From: Bacteroidales bacterium
GTDB taxonomy: Bacteria > Bacteroidota > Bacteroidia > Bacteroidales > GWA2-32-17
Reading direction: 5' to 3'
NCBI GenBank assembly: GCA_013314715.1
Contig: JABUFC010000001.1
Span: 1-64,000, forward strand
DNA: 64,000 nt
Below the pieces are notes generated by a model. The model did not search any database, was not told where the DNA came from, and saw only the letters and a program-made list of their open reading frames with translations. The position numbers and the translations under genes were made by a program. Below, in pieces: positions 17,299-27,757 of the stretch (its first letter is position 1; every line of letters starts with the position of its first letter).

Positions 17299-20200
17299 AT
17301 GAAAACAAAAATTATACTAGGGTTCGTTATAATATTTTGCTATTCGTCGTTGTGGGCACAAACATTTTCAAATACAACAGCAACAGCTATTCCAGATAAT
17401 AATACCAGTGGAGTATATGTTGATATTAATGTGTCTGGAATTTCACCAACGGCAATATTGGAAAACGTAACGTTAAACATTACGCATACATGGGATGCTG
17501 ATTTGGTGATTTATATTGTTGATCCATTAAATAATGAACATTTGTTATGTAATCAACGAGGAGGTAGTGGCGATAATTTTACCAATACGGTTTTTAGAAA
17601 CTCTGCCAGTACAAGCATATCACTGGGTTCAGCGCCTTTTACAGGAGCTTTTATCCCTGAAGAAACATTGCCAAGAGGTGTAAATCCGAATGGTACTTGG
17701 CGTTTGCATGTAGTCGATTTGGCTTCAGGTGATGCCGGAACTATTAACAATTGGTCTATTACCTTTGTTGCACCTCCATGTCCAACTGTGGGTATTCATA
17801 CCAGCCCTGCAGGAGTAACTACCATGACATGCCGCGATAGCGTTTATATTTTGCCAAACGACTCTGCTGTTGCTGGTGGGGCTATTTATCCTTCGCTATA
17901 TTTTCAATTTAATACCGGTGCTAATGGTGCTAAAAATGCCGTTACTATATACGAAAATGGTCAGGTTATTTATCAAGCTGGTTATGGCTTAATGGACCCC
18001 AATACCGAATTAACGGTTTATTTCCCTGGTCCGGGTGCAGATCCTAATGCAAATTATACCATTCAAGTTTGCAATCAAGATGGAACTGCTCCTATGCCTT
18101 GGGTCGTTTACGATGGCAATGGAACTACCTATGCTTCAGGTACAACACCTACCGGTTGTACCAATTATGGAACCTGGCACCCTGCTGGGATACTTTCTTG
18201 GACCATTTCTCCTTCTGCATCTGGGTTATATTATGCTTCATGGGGATTGGCGGGCTTTTGGGCCGATGAATCGGGACCTGGCACTTATACTATAACTTAC
18301 AACTGGGACAACCAAGGTTCAGGCTCTTATCATTGTTCAGGTTCTGCATCTACGGTAATTACAGTTACCAATCCTTGGAATGCTTCGTGGAATAGTCCGG
18401 GTACTATTTGCGCTTCGAATGGAACAATTGCTCTTAATGGATATATAACCGGAAATACAGGTGGCACATTTTCGGGTACGGGTGTAAGCGGAAATAATTT
18501 TAACCCAAGTGGCTTGTCGGGTAATGTTAACGTTACATATACGGTTGGGAATAGTAGTGTATGCTATGCTTCACAATCGCAAACAATAAATGTTATTCCA
18601 CTAGCTACTGCAAATGCAGGTTCAGATGCATCAGTTTGTGCAGGTCAAACCTATACAGTAGGAGGAGCAAGCTATGGTGGGAGTGCTACCGGGTGTACAT
18701 GGACAACTAGCGGTAGTGGTTCATTTAGTAATGCCAATACAACATCACCAACTTATACACCAAGTGCAGCCGATATTTCAGCCGGTGGTGTTAATCTTAC
18801 TATTACAACAACAGGTCCTTGTGCAGCAGCTTCGGATGTAATGCACTTAACCATTAATGCATTGCCCAATGCAAACTTCTCGTATGGCTCGGGTTCATTT
18901 TGCAAAACAGGAACTAATCCTACTCCAACCGTCAATACACCAGGAGGCACATTTACATCATCACCCGCTGGTTTAAGTATAAATTCTTCGACAGGAACCA
19001 TCGATTTGGCATCGAGTACCGTTGGTACATATACGGTAACTTATTCTATTGGAGGTGTTTGTCCAAATAGCTCTTCGGCATCGATTACTATTACCAATGG
19101 ATTTGATGCACAGTTTAGTTATACTGGTCCTTATTGTCAATCGGGATCTAATCCTTTGCCATCGCATACTACAGGTAGCGATGGAACATATACTGCAAGT
19201 CCGTCTGGCTTAGTATTTGCTAATGCTAACACAGGCGAGATAAATTTGGCTCTTAGTGCACCAGGAACTTACACAATAACCAATACAATAGCCGCTTCAG
19301 GTGGTTGTGCGTCTGCTTCATATTCAAACTCTGTTACTATTGATCAAGCTGCTACGGTCAATGCCGGAAGCGATGCCACTATTTGTTCTAATCAAAATTA
19401 TCAAATTACAGGAGCAAGTATAGGGGGAAGCGCCTCATCGATTACTTGGACTTCAAATGGAACGGGTTCGCTTATCAACGCAGGTACTTTGACACCAACC
19501 TATATTCCAAGTGCATCCGATGCTGCTAATGGCTCTGTAATACTTACTGCTACTACCAACGATCCACCGAATACTTGTCCTTCAGTTAGTGATCAGATGA
19601 TTATTTATATAAATCAAGCTTCAATTGTTAATGCTGGAAACGACCAAATTATTTGCGAAGGTAGCATAGTTAATATAAATGGTACTATGTCAGGTGGTAC
19701 TACTTCTGTTTTATGGACTTCGTCTGGAAATGGAACTTTTGCTAATACATCCAGTCTTGTTACAAATTACATTCCTTCGAATAATGATATACAAAATGGT
19801 TTTGTATGGTTATATTTAAATGGGAACGATCCCGATGGAGCAGGTCCTTGTAGTGTTGCAAAAGATTCTGTTTACATTCAAATTAATAGAAAAGCAACGG
19901 TAAATGCAGGTAATGATATAGAAGGCTGCGCTGGAGAACAAGTTAATATTTCAGCTTCATTGGGTGGAACAGCTTCTACGGTCTTATGGACCACTAGCGG
20001 CTCAGGAACATTTACCAATGCAACTATTCCAAATACTTTTTATATCCCATCAGCTAACGATATCGCTTCGGGTTATGTGTATTTAATTGTTACAACGAAT
20101 GATCCAGATGCAAATGGTCCATGTACTATTGCAAAAGATAGTTTGTTATTAACCATTCATCCATTACCAATTATCAATAATATTCAGACAACACCTGTAA

Positions 20201-22011
20201 CTGATTGTAATGCTCCTAATGGAACTATTACTATTACGGCAAGTAGTTCGCTTACTCCGATAGAGTATTCGATTAACAACGGAACTAATTTCTCTTCAAA
20301 CAATAGTTATTCAGGATTAAATGCAGGTATTTACAATGTGGTAGTTAGAAATGCAGCAGGATGTACTGCTAGCCAAACTGTTACTATTCAAAATACACAA
20401 GGACCACAGATTTTATCTATTGATGCAATGGATCCTTTATGTTATGGACAAACGAATGGACAAATTATTGTTCATGCTACGGGTGCAAATTATTATGTTC
20501 TAAATGGCGGAAGCCAAACAACCGACAGTGTGTTTACAAACTTAGCGCCCGGAACTTATAATATTTTAGTATTAGATAATGGAAATTGTCAGGCAACTTC
20601 GCAAGTTACACTTACGCAACCATCTGATATTATTGTAAATGATTTTAAACAAAATATTCAATGTTTTGGTGAGCAAAATGGTTCAATAGCTTTAACCGTT
20701 CAGGGTGGAACTTCACCATATAGTTACAATTGGAGTAATGGTGCGAATACCGCAAATGTTAATAATTTGGCTGCAGGTATTTATATTGTAACCGTATCGG
20801 ATGCACATAATTGCTCAAAAGTATTAATCGATTCTATTAGTCAGCCAACTATGATTATAATAAGCTTAACTACTACAGACCCAACTTGCTTTAATACAAC
20901 CAATGGAAGCATTCAATCAACGGTTTCAGGTGGAACCCCCAATTATGCTTATAGTTGGAGCAACGGTTCTTCGAGTCCTTTCTTGACGAATATCCCTGGA
21001 GGTACTTATACACTTACCATCACCGATTCTAATGGTTGTACCAAAACTGCCTCTACAACATTAAATACACCTTCGGCATTGAATGTAGAGCCAAGCATCA
21101 ATCATATTACCTGTTATGGGTTGCAAAACGGAAGTATATCGTTGAATGTAACAGGTGGCTCTGCTCCTTATGCATATAATTGGAGTAGTGGTCAAACAAC
21201 TTCGGTTATTACCAATCTCAATGCAGGAACTTATACTGTAACCATAACCGACCAAAATTTATGTAATGGGGTTTATGCTTATACTGTTACTGAACCATCT
21301 GAGCTTGTTGTAACTCATAACCAATCAGGTGTATTATGTAATGGTGCAACTACCGGTTACATCAACTTAAGTATAACAGGTGGAACTACTCCTTATTCGT
21401 ATTTATGGTCAAATGGAGCAACAACAGCCAATATTCAAAATATCGGTGCCGGAACCTATACTTATACTATAAAAGATGCCCATCAGTGTTCACAAACACA
21501 AACTGTTACTATCTTAGGTAGTTCTGCTATTGTGCCTACTATAACTTTTGATGCTACTACACAGCAAGCTGAAGTTAATGTTATGGGTGGCACTTCGCCC
21601 TATACTTATTTATGGAGTAATGGAATAACAGATACCATTATTACTCTTACAGAAACAGGTTTATATGGTGTAACCATAACCGATGCCATTGGTTGTACGG
21701 CTATTGCAAGTTACAACCACGATGTTCCTTTGAAAATTCCTACTTGTATTACTCCCAATGGCGATAAAGTAAACGATGATTTTGAAATTACCAACATTGC
21801 AGCTTATCCAAAACTAACCATAAAAATATATAATCGTTGGGGAAATTTACTTTACTCGTTTGATGGAACCGGCTTAGAATATGCATCACCCGATAAACGT
21901 TGGAAAGGACAATATAATGGTAAAGACTTGCCGATGGGAGCATATATGTATATTATTGATTTGCATAACGATAAAGAACCTATTACAGGAACGGTATCAA
22001 TAATTCGATAA
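17299..22011 (+). CDS. Giant T9SS-exported protein: P-domain, Ig-like and SprB repeats, type B sorting tail
   Basis: A 1570-residue secreted protein. After a signal peptide (to about residue 21) comes a proprotein-convertase P-domain (22-155; THTWDADLVIYIVDP and NPNGTWRLHVVD are its hallmarks). Beta-sandwich and Ig-like modules follow to about 960, several opening with NAGSDA-x-x-C. About six SprB-type repeats cover 970-1410; each has Cys near the start, an NGSI strand, GG-x-x-PY-x-Y-x-WSNG, then AGTYTVTVTD. A derived repeat without the first Cys comes next (FDATTQQAEV), then a CHU_C / gliding-motility C-terminal domain with ITPNGDKVNDDFEI and NRWGN. That tail directs type IX secretion. The PorP/SprF gene follows. 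An adhesin or matrix role is inferred from the family. Confidence 0.9.
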   Translation: MKTKIILGFVIIFCYSSLWAQTFSNTTATAIPDNNTSGVYVDINVSGISPTAILENVTLNITHTWDADLVIYIVDPLNNEHLLCNQRGGSGDNFTNTVFRNSASTSISLGSAPFTGAFIPEETLPRGVNPNGTWRLHVVDLASGDAGTINNWSITFVAPPCPTVGIHTSPAGVTTMTCRDSVYILPNDSAVAGGAIYPSLYFQFNTGANGAKNAVTIYENGQVIYQAGYGLMDPNTELTVYFPGPGADPNANYTIQVCNQDGTAPMPWVVYDGNGTTYASGTTPTGCTNYGTWHPAGILSWTISPSASGLYYASWGLAGFWADESGPGTYTITYNWDNQGSGSYHCSGSASTVITVTNPWNASWNSPGTICASNGTIALNGYITGNTGGTFSGTGVSGNNFNPSGLSGNVNVTYTVGNSSVCYASQSQTINVIPLATANAGSDASVCAGQTYTVGGASYGGSATGCTWTTSGSGSFSNANTTSPTYTPSAADISAGGVNLTITTTGPCAAASDVMHLTINALPNANFSYGSGSFCKTGTNPTPTVNTPGGTFTSSPAGLSINSSTGTIDLASSTVGTYTVTYSIGGVCPNSSSASITITNGFDAQFSYTGPYCQSGSNPLPSHTTGSDGTYTASPSGLVFANANTGEINLALSAPGTYTITNTIAASGGCASASYSNSVTIDQAATVNAGSDATICSNQNYQITGASIGGSASSITWTSNGTGSLINAGTLTPTYIPSASDAANGSVILTATTNDPPNTCPSVSDQMIIYINQASIVNAGNDQIICEGSIVNINGTMSGGTTSVLWTSSGNGTFANTSSLVTNYIPSNNDIQNGFVWLYLNGNDPDGAGPCSVAKDSVYIQINRKATVNAGNDIEGCAGEQVNISASLGGTASTVLWTTSGSGTFTNATIPNTFYIPSANDIASGYVYLIVTTNDPDANGPCTIAKDSLLLTIHPLPIINNIQTTPVTDCNAPNGTITITASSSLTPIEYSINNGTNFSSNNSYSGLNAGIYNVVVRNAAGCTASQTVTIQNTQGPQILSIDAMDPLCYGQTNGQIIVHATGANYYVLNGGSQTTDSVFTNLAPGTYNILVLDNGNCQATSQVTLTQPSDIIVNDFKQNIQCFGEQNGSIALTVQGGTSPYSYNWSNGANTANVNNLAAGIYIVTVSDAHNCSKVLIDSISQPTMIIISLTTTDPTCFNTTNGSIQSTVSGGTPNYAYSWSNGSSSPFLTNIPGGTYTLTITDSNGCTKTASTTLNTPSALNVEPSINHITCYGLQNGSISLNVTGGSAPYAYNWSSGQTTSVITNLNAGTYTVTITDQNLCNGVYAYTVTEPSELVVTHNQSGVLCNGATTGYINLSITGGTTPYSYLWSNGATTANIQNIGAGTYTYTIKDAHQCSQTQTVTILGSSAIVPTITFDATTQQAEVNVMGGTSPYTYLWSNGITDTIITLTETGLYGVTITDAIGCTAIASYNHDVPLKIPTCITPNGDKVNDDFEITNIAAYPKLTIKIYNRWGNLLYSFDGTGLEYASPDKRWKGQYNGKDLPMGAYMYIIDLHNDKEPITGTVSIIR

Positions 22012-22015
22012 AATA

Positions 22016-22048
22016 TTTGGTAATGTTTAAAAAATAATGTTAAATTTG
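22016..22048 (+). promoter_or_regulatory. Promoter for the PorP/SprF gene
   Basis: TTTG at 22016-22019, 21 bases, TAAATTTG at 22041-22048. The ATG is 17 bases further. This shows that the PorP gene can be transcribed separately from the giant gene before it. Confidence 0.7.
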
Positions 22049-22064
22049 CATAAATTTTAAAACT

Positions 22065-22982
22065 ATGAAAAAGTACTTTGTTTTTTTATCTTTAATGATG
22101 ATAATGGCACTAGCTTCGAATGCTCAGCAATTGCCTTTATATTCACAATATATGTTTAATAGCTTTTTGCTAAATCCAGGTATTGCAGGTAGTGTTGATT
22201 ATTTTCCTATTCGAATCACGGCTCGTCAACAATGGGCTGGTATTAAAGGTGCTCCTTCTACCCAAGCAATAAGTGCTCATTATTTAATGGAAGCTCAAAA
22301 ATTAGGAATAGGCGGTTTTATTTTTAATGATAAATTTGGACCATTAAGCGAAACCGGTATTCAAGTTTCCGGTTCCTATCATTTACCATTAGAAGGAATC
22401 AATTCTAAATTAGGCTTGGGTTTAGCATTTAAAGCATTTCAATTTAAATTTGACGAAAGCGACCTGGTTACCATTGATGAAAACGATATGGCTGTAAGTC
22501 ATGGGAAAATCACAAAGTTTGTCCCCGATGCTGATTTTGGTGCATATTTATACAACGATAAATACTATGTAGGTGTATCTGCCACACAACTTATTCAGTT
22601 TAAAATTGATTTAGGCGATAGCAATGCGGTTGATAAAAACAAAATTATTCGCCACTATTATTCTTTAGCCGGTTATCGTTTTTCGTTAAGCGAAGATTTT
22701 GAACTTGAACCTTCTTTGCTTTTTAAAGGAACCTTCCAAAGTCCATGGCAGGTGGATATTAATGCAAAAGCTATTTACAGAAGTATGTATTGGTTTGGCC
22801 TGTCGTACCGTTCAAGTAAGGATTTGGTTGCGATGTTAGGCCTTAAAGTTAAGAAGTTTTATATCGGATATGCTTTTGATTATACTTTTACCAGTATTAA
22901 AAACTATAGCAACGGAAGTCATGAAATTCTTATAGGATTTAATGTGTTCGAAGGTAAAAATAAAGGCTCAAGCTTGCTTTAA
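22065..22982 (+). CDS. PorP/SprF family type IX secretion outer membrane protein
   Basis: A 305-residue outer-membrane beta-barrel protein. Signal peptide to about residue 20, then the family opening QQLPLYSQYMFNSFLLNPGIAGS and ARQQWAGIKGAPSTQ, which are strongly conserved in PorP/SprF. GIGGFIFNDKFGPLSETG and the later YRSSKDLVAMLG strand also fit. These proteins pair with T9SS cargo that carries type B C-terminal domains and hold or guide it at the surface. Here it lies between two such cargo genes, which fits a dedicated partner role. Length is typical. Confidence 0.95.
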   Translation: MKKYFVFLSLMMIMALASNAQQLPLYSQYMFNSFLLNPGIAGSVDYFPIRITARQQWAGIKGAPSTQAISAHYLMEAQKLGIGGFIFNDKFGPLSETGIQVSGSYHLPLEGINSKLGLGLAFKAFQFKFDESDLVTIDENDMAVSHGKITKFVPDADFGAYLYNDKYYVGVSATQLIQFKIDLGDSNAVDKNKIIRHYYSLAGYRFSLSEDFELEPSLLFKGTFQSPWQVDINAKAIYRSMYWFGLSYRSSKDLVAMLGLKVKKFYIGYAFDYTFTSIKNYSNGSHEILIGFNVFEGKNKGSSLL

Positions 22983-23001
22983 TCTTTTAAAGAAAATTAT
23001 T

Positions 23002-26000
23002 ATGAAAATTTTGTCCGCCATTTTAGTGGGGTTGATGTTTATTTCAATCCATTTAACTGCTGCTACCGTAACAAGTAATGCCGTAACAGGGAATTGGAAT
23101 TCTGCATCTACATGGGTAGGGGGAGTTGTCCCTTCATCGAGCGACTCGGTTGTTATTGTAAACGGTGCTACTATTACACTAAATGTCAATGCAACCGTTT
23201 ACAAACTGAAAATAAACACCGGAGGGACGTTAAGTCTTTCTTCCTTTACATTAACGTTAAATGGTAATGGTGGGTTAGGTGGAAATTTAGAAATATATGG
23301 AACGCTAAACGGAAATTCCGGCATCATTCAATTGACAGGTGACTTTACTCTTTCCGGCACATTTAACTATGCTACCAGTACAGTTGTTTTTAATGGAAAC
23401 GATGCTCAGCGAATGCTGGGAAACGCACCCACTTTTTATCATTTACGTTCAACCAATACAAATAATACAGTCGGAAAAGGTGTTAGCCTGCATCAGACGA
23501 ATACTACCATAAAAGGAAATTTTATTGCCGATGGTGTTTTTAACCGTAATTCGCAGAGCTTCCCAAGTGCTACTGTTACGTTTGATGGAATTGATAGTTT
23601 AAAAGGATCTTATAGTTTTTATCTTAACCATGTAGTAATTAATGCGGGTGCTACTGTTTACGGTGGATATAAGACTGTTTATTTATATGGTAATTGGACA
23701 TCAAATGGAAATTTTGTTTGTAATAATAGTTCTATTATTATTAAATATGATACCTATAGCTCATGCCAGCCTAACAATCAAACCATATTTGTCGCTAATC
23801 CATCTACCAATCCATTTTGGAACTTAACCTGCGATAAAACTTCGGGTAAAGTGTTGCAATTAGACGGAACTAATAACCCCAATGGGAATATTTATGTATT
23901 GAATAATTTTTCTGTTAATAATGGAACTTACGATGTAAATGGAGCTCATCGTTTATATGTAGCCAAAGATTTTACGTGTAGCGGTACAGGAATTTTTATA
24001 GCAAGCACCGGTAGGGTTCTTATGAATGGTAGCAATGTTACTACACCTCAATTATTAAGCCCCGGTAATAATTCGCTTTATAAGCTTACTATCGACAATT
24101 CGGGAGCAGGAGTGAAATTGGGTTCAAATGTAACATTAACATATGAACTGAATCTATCTAATGGAATTTTATATACACGAAATGGTAGTAATAGTTATGA
24201 ATTATATTTGTCGAATAACGATATTGCTACGTCGCTTACGGCATATTCGGCAACTAGTTACATAGCAGGAACTTTAAAGAGAGCTGTTTCAAATGCTAAT
24301 TATGTTTTCCCGGTAGGTGTTTCAAATAGTATTCTCAAAAAATATCGCCCTTTGACGCTGAATTTAACCAATGCTACAGGAACCACTTGGATATTAGTAA
24401 ATGAAGATAGTATTGCCAATAGCGGTACTTATTATGCTTCGTATTGGACAAAAATTCAGCCCGATGCAGGTAATCCAACAGGTTCAGTTCAGTTTAATTA
24501 TAATTTGAGTCAGGATTTTCAAAGTGGAATGCAAGAATGTATGATTTCGGTTATAAGAGGAACTATTCCGCCTAACCCTTCGTGGAATTATGTGCTTACT
24601 ACAACTACACCAGCAAGTAGTGGAACTATAACTGCTACCTTACCCGCTACTTATGCTCCATATGCATATATACTTGGTGAACCTGTTCCTATGGCTACTA
24701 ATCCAACTATTTGCGATGGCAATGCGGCTACCATAAACATTACTTCTCCAACAGGATATGGTAATTTTTATTGGTACAACACCTCATCGGGAGGAACTTC
24801 GTTCAATACCGGAACTTCATATACAACACCTACCTTATATGATACCACGACCTATTATGTGGCTTTTTTCAATCCCCAGTGTACAGGGCATCGTTACGAA
24901 GCTACTGTAAATGTAAATGATATTCCATCATCGAATTTCTTAGTATCTAATCCTGTATGTAATGGCAATAGCGGAACCGTTTCATACAACGCAACACCTA
25001 TTAGCGGGTCAAATTATACATGGAATTTTGGAGGAGCTACTGCAATTCCCGGCACGGGCGAAGGTCCTCACACCATAACCGGAACAGCAGGTCAAACCTA
25101 TACTATAAGTTTGCAGGTTTCGGCAAATGGTTGCACCTCTTCAACTACCACTCAAACCATTACTTTCCCAACTGCCATAACTGCAAGTATAACTAAAACC
25201 GATGCTGCTTGTGGTAATAATAATGGTAGTGCAACCGTAAATATTTCCGGAGGTATAACACCTTATCAGGTTCAATGGAACAATGGACAAACCACTACTA
25301 CTATAAATAATTTATCCGCAGGAAGCTATACGGTTACTATTACCGATAATTTTGGATGCACGCAAGTTTTATCTACTACCATAAGTAATATTGGAGCTCC
25401 TTCGGTAACTGCTAATGTTATAAATAACGTTTCTTGCAATGGTTTACATAATGGTAAAGCTGCATTTACTGCTACTGGAACAGGAAACTTAAATTATAGC
25501 TGGTCGAATGGTGTAAGTGGCAGTGGAACCAATAATGTAGTATCTATTATTGATACGCTTAGTGCAGGCACTTATTTTATTACGGTTACCGACCAAAATA
25601 ATTGCCAAACTGTTAGCTCAGTTACAGTAACCGAACCTGCTGTGCTCAATCCTCTTTACAATGCTGTAAATGTTACGTGCTATGGATTAACTAACGGTTC
25701 TATTACGATGCAAGTTACAGGAGGTACGCCTAACTATAGCTATTCGTGGGCTCATGGCTCTACACAAGCTATACAAACAATGTTAGCAGCTGGAACTTAT
25801 ACCGTAACTGTTACTGATTCGCATCAATGTACAGCTATTCAAAATATTACCATAACGCAGCCCGATAGTTTGGTTATTAATGCTACAACGGTTGAAATAT
25901 CTTGCTTTGGAACAAATGATGGCGTTATACAAACTCAAGTTACAGGAGGTACTGCTCCATATAATTATCAATGGAGTAACGGAAGCAATGCCGCCACTTT

Positions 26001-27480
26001 AACCAACCTTGCAGCAGGAACTTATGTGTTGAACTTAACAGATGCTAATGGTTGCAATGCAGGTGCTTCAGTTACACTCACTCAGCCTCAGCCATTGGAC
26101 GTACAAATTCAATCGTTTCCTGTTTCTTGTGCTGGATATAACGATGGCAGTATTTTAACTTCTGTTTCTGGTGGTACATCGCCATATACGTATTTGTGGA
26201 GTAATGGTAATACTAATGCAAATTTAATGGCATCATCAGCAGGTAATTACGAAGTTACAATTACCGACGATCATGGTTGTACGGCTGTCGCAAGCGAAGC
26301 AATTTCAGAACCTTTGCCGCTCATTGTAACCCTAAGTTCTAATTCCATTTCGTGCAATGGTGCTAATAATGGTTCTGTTATTGCCAATATTCAAGGAGGT
26401 GTGAGTCCTTATTCTATTATATGGAACAATGGCTCTTCTAGCAATCCTTTGGAAAATTTACCTGGTGGAGTTTATGAAGTAACAGTAACAGATGCAAATT
26501 CGTGTAGCAATGTTCAAAGTGCTACGGTGAGTGAACCCCAGGCCTTAATGGCAAACTATCAAATTACGCATATTAGCTGTTATGGTCAGCAAAATGGTAG
26601 CATCGAAATAAATATTACTGGAGGCACACAGCCTTATCATTACGAATGGAGCAATCAAAGCCAATCGCAAAATATTTACAATTTGTCGCAAGGCATGTAT
26701 GCTGTTACCATTACCGACGATAATAGTTGTTCCATTGTGCAATCATATACCATTATAGAACCTGCAGCATTATCTGTATCGGCTGATTATACTCACTATT
26801 TATGTAATTATAATCATGACGGATATATCAATTTAACAGTTACAGGTGGAACACCCGCTTATTCTTATTTTTGGAGCAATGGAGCTGCCAATGCACCGAC
26901 ACAAGGTCATTTATCGGGTGGAAACTATGTAGTAACCATTACAGATGCTAATTTGTGTAGCGTTATTGATACATTTGCTATTGTTTCAAGTGCTTTTGCT
27001 GCAGTTAATATTTTATATAATCCAACAACCCACATGGCTAATGTTCAGATAGATGGAGGAGTTGCACCATATAGTTATGTGTGGTCAAATAATAGCACAG
27101 ATAGTTTATTGCACATAACGCAGTCGGGGCATTACAGTGTAACTGTTACTGATTTAGCGGGATGTACAGCTATTGCCGAAAGTGATATCAATGCTGATTT
27201 TATCATACCTTCATTGTTTACACCTAATAACGACAATAAAAACGACCGTTTCGAGATAAAGGGCATAGAGGCTTTTTCGCAAGTTAAAATTGAAATATAT
27301 AATCGTTGGAGCGATAAGTTATTTGAATTTGAAGGTAATGGTATCGATTATTTAGATGCAAGTAAACAATGGGACGGTACATATAAAGGTAAAGATTTAC
27401 CAATGGGTACTTATTTATACATTATTAATGTTTTTAATGGCGAAGAGCCTTATACTGGAACTGTTTCAATAGTACGTTAA
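23002..27480 (+). CDS. Giant T9SS-exported SprB-repeat protein with type B sorting tail
   Basis: A 1492-residue secreted protein starting at ATG 23002 (MKILSAILVG); an upstream in-frame start at 22942 would overlap PorP and break the signal peptide. After the signal peptide comes a beta-helix-like domain opening with GNWNSASTWVGG (about 25-350), then Ig-like_CHU (near 570-640) and PKD-like (650-725) modules. Eight SprB repeats run from about 733 to 1330. Each has a CxGxxNGSI-like start and an AGTYxVTVTD end. A derived repeat without the first Cys (YNPTTHMANV) precedes the CHU_C tail (SLFTPNNDNKNDRFEI, NRWSDKL, GKDLPMGTYLYII). Architecture and tail mirror the protein encoded upstream. Probable gliding or adhesion surface filament; partners unproven. 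Confidence 0.9.
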   Translation: MKILSAILVGLMFISIHLTAATVTSNAVTGNWNSASTWVGGVVPSSSDSVVIVNGATITLNVNATVYKLKINTGGTLSLSSFTLTLNGNGGLGGNLEIYGTLNGNSGIIQLTGDFTLSGTFNYATSTVVFNGNDAQRMLGNAPTFYHLRSTNTNNTVGKGVSLHQTNTTIKGNFIADGVFNRNSQSFPSATVTFDGIDSLKGSYSFYLNHVVINAGATVYGGYKTVYLYGNWTSNGNFVCNNSSIIIKYDTYSSCQPNNQTIFVANPSTNPFWNLTCDKTSGKVLQLDGTNNPNGNIYVLNNFSVNNGTYDVNGAHRLYVAKDFTCSGTGIFIASTGRVLMNGSNVTTPQLLSPGNNSLYKLTIDNSGAGVKLGSNVTLTYELNLSNGILYTRNGSNSYELYLSNNDIATSLTAYSATSYIAGTLKRAVSNANYVFPVGVSNSILKKYRPLTLNLTNATGTTWILVNEDSIANSGTYYASYWTKIQPDAGNPTGSVQFNYNLSQDFQSGMQECMISVIRGTIPPNPSWNYVLTTTTPASSGTITATLPATYAPYAYILGEPVPMATNPTICDGNAATINITSPTGYGNFYWYNTSSGGTSFNTGTSYTTPTLYDTTTYYVAFFNPQCTGHRYEATVNVNDIPSSNFLVSNPVCNGNSGTVSYNATPISGSNYTWNFGGATAIPGTGEGPHTITGTAGQTYTISLQVSANGCTSSTTTQTITFPTAITASITKTDAACGNNNGSATVNISGGITPYQVQWNNGQTTTTINNLSAGSYTVTITDNFGCTQVLSTTISNIGAPSVTANVINNVSCNGLHNGKAAFTATGTGNLNYSWSNGVSGSGTNNVVSIIDTLSAGTYFITVTDQNNCQTVSSVTVTEPAVLNPLYNAVNVTCYGLTNGSITMQVTGGTPNYSYSWAHGSTQAIQTMLAAGTYTVTVTDSHQCTAIQNITITQPDSLVINATTVEISCFGTNDGVIQTQVTGGTAPYNYQWSNGSNAATLTNLAAGTYVLNLTDANGCNAGASVTLTQPQPLDVQIQSFPVSCAGYNDGSILTSVSGGTSPYTYLWSNGNTNANLMASSAGNYEVTITDDHGCTAVASEAISEPLPLIVTLSSNSISCNGANNGSVIANIQGGVSPYSIIWNNGSSSNPLENLPGGVYEVTVTDANSCSNVQSATVSEPQALMANYQITHISCYGQQNGSIEINITGGTQPYHYEWSNQSQSQNIYNLSQGMYAVTITDDNSCSIVQSYTIIEPAALSVSADYTHYLCNYNHDGYINLTVTGGTPAYSYFWSNGAANAPTQGHLSGGNYVVTITDANLCSVIDTFAIVSSAFAAVNILYNPTTHMANVQIDGGVAPYSYVWSNNSTDSLLHITQSGHYSVTVTDLAGCTAIAESDINADFIIPSLFTPNNDNKNDRFEIKGIEAFSQVKIEIYNRWSDKLFEFEGNGIDYLDASKQWDGTYKGKDLPMGTYLYIINVFNGEEPYTGTVSIVR

Positions 27481-27486
27481 AAAATA

Positions 27487-27696
27487 ATGAAAGCAATTCA
27501 ATTACAATCTGTTATTACTTGTCCCTATTGTGGCTTTCAAAAAGAAGAAAGCATGCCCGAAGATTCATGTCAATTTTTTTATCAATGCACCCATTGTAAT
27601 AAAATAATCAAACCGAAAGAAGGCGATTGTTGTGTATTTTGCTCTTATGGTACTGTTAAGTGTCCACCCATGCAAAACATTGGGCATTGTTGCTAA
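27487..27696 (+). CDS. GDCCVxC domain protein (Cys form of a selenoprotein family)
   Basis: A 69-residue protein with eleven cysteines. CPYC (12-15), Cys28 and CTHC (34-37) form a zinc-ribbon-like part; GDCCVFC (47-52) followed by YGTVKCPPMQ and a terminal CC match the GDCCVxC family, some members of which use selenocysteine in the CC motif. Here both positions are Cys, and there is no in-frame TGA. It begins six bases after the giant adhesin stop, so it may be read through from it. Family members are often near metal-handling genes; the function is not established. Confidence 0.85.
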   Translation: MKAIQLQSVITCPYCGFQKEESMPEDSCQFFYQCTHCNKIIKPKEGDCCVFCSYGTVKCPPMQNIGHCC

Positions 27697-27757
27697 TATT
27701 TGAGAAGAAACCCAGATTATGCATTAAAAAAAAAAGTAATCGATAAAGTGCTTGTAA

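Noticed and set aside
20200-27190. CRISPR or satellite-like array from the many similar segments
   Set aside because: The similarity is at protein level (SprB repeats of about 65 residues); the DNA copies differ and there are no uniform short repeats with spacers.
27613-27650. Selenocysteine in the GDCCVxC protein
   Set aside because: Both positions of the CC motif are TGT codons and the frame has no in-frame TGA.
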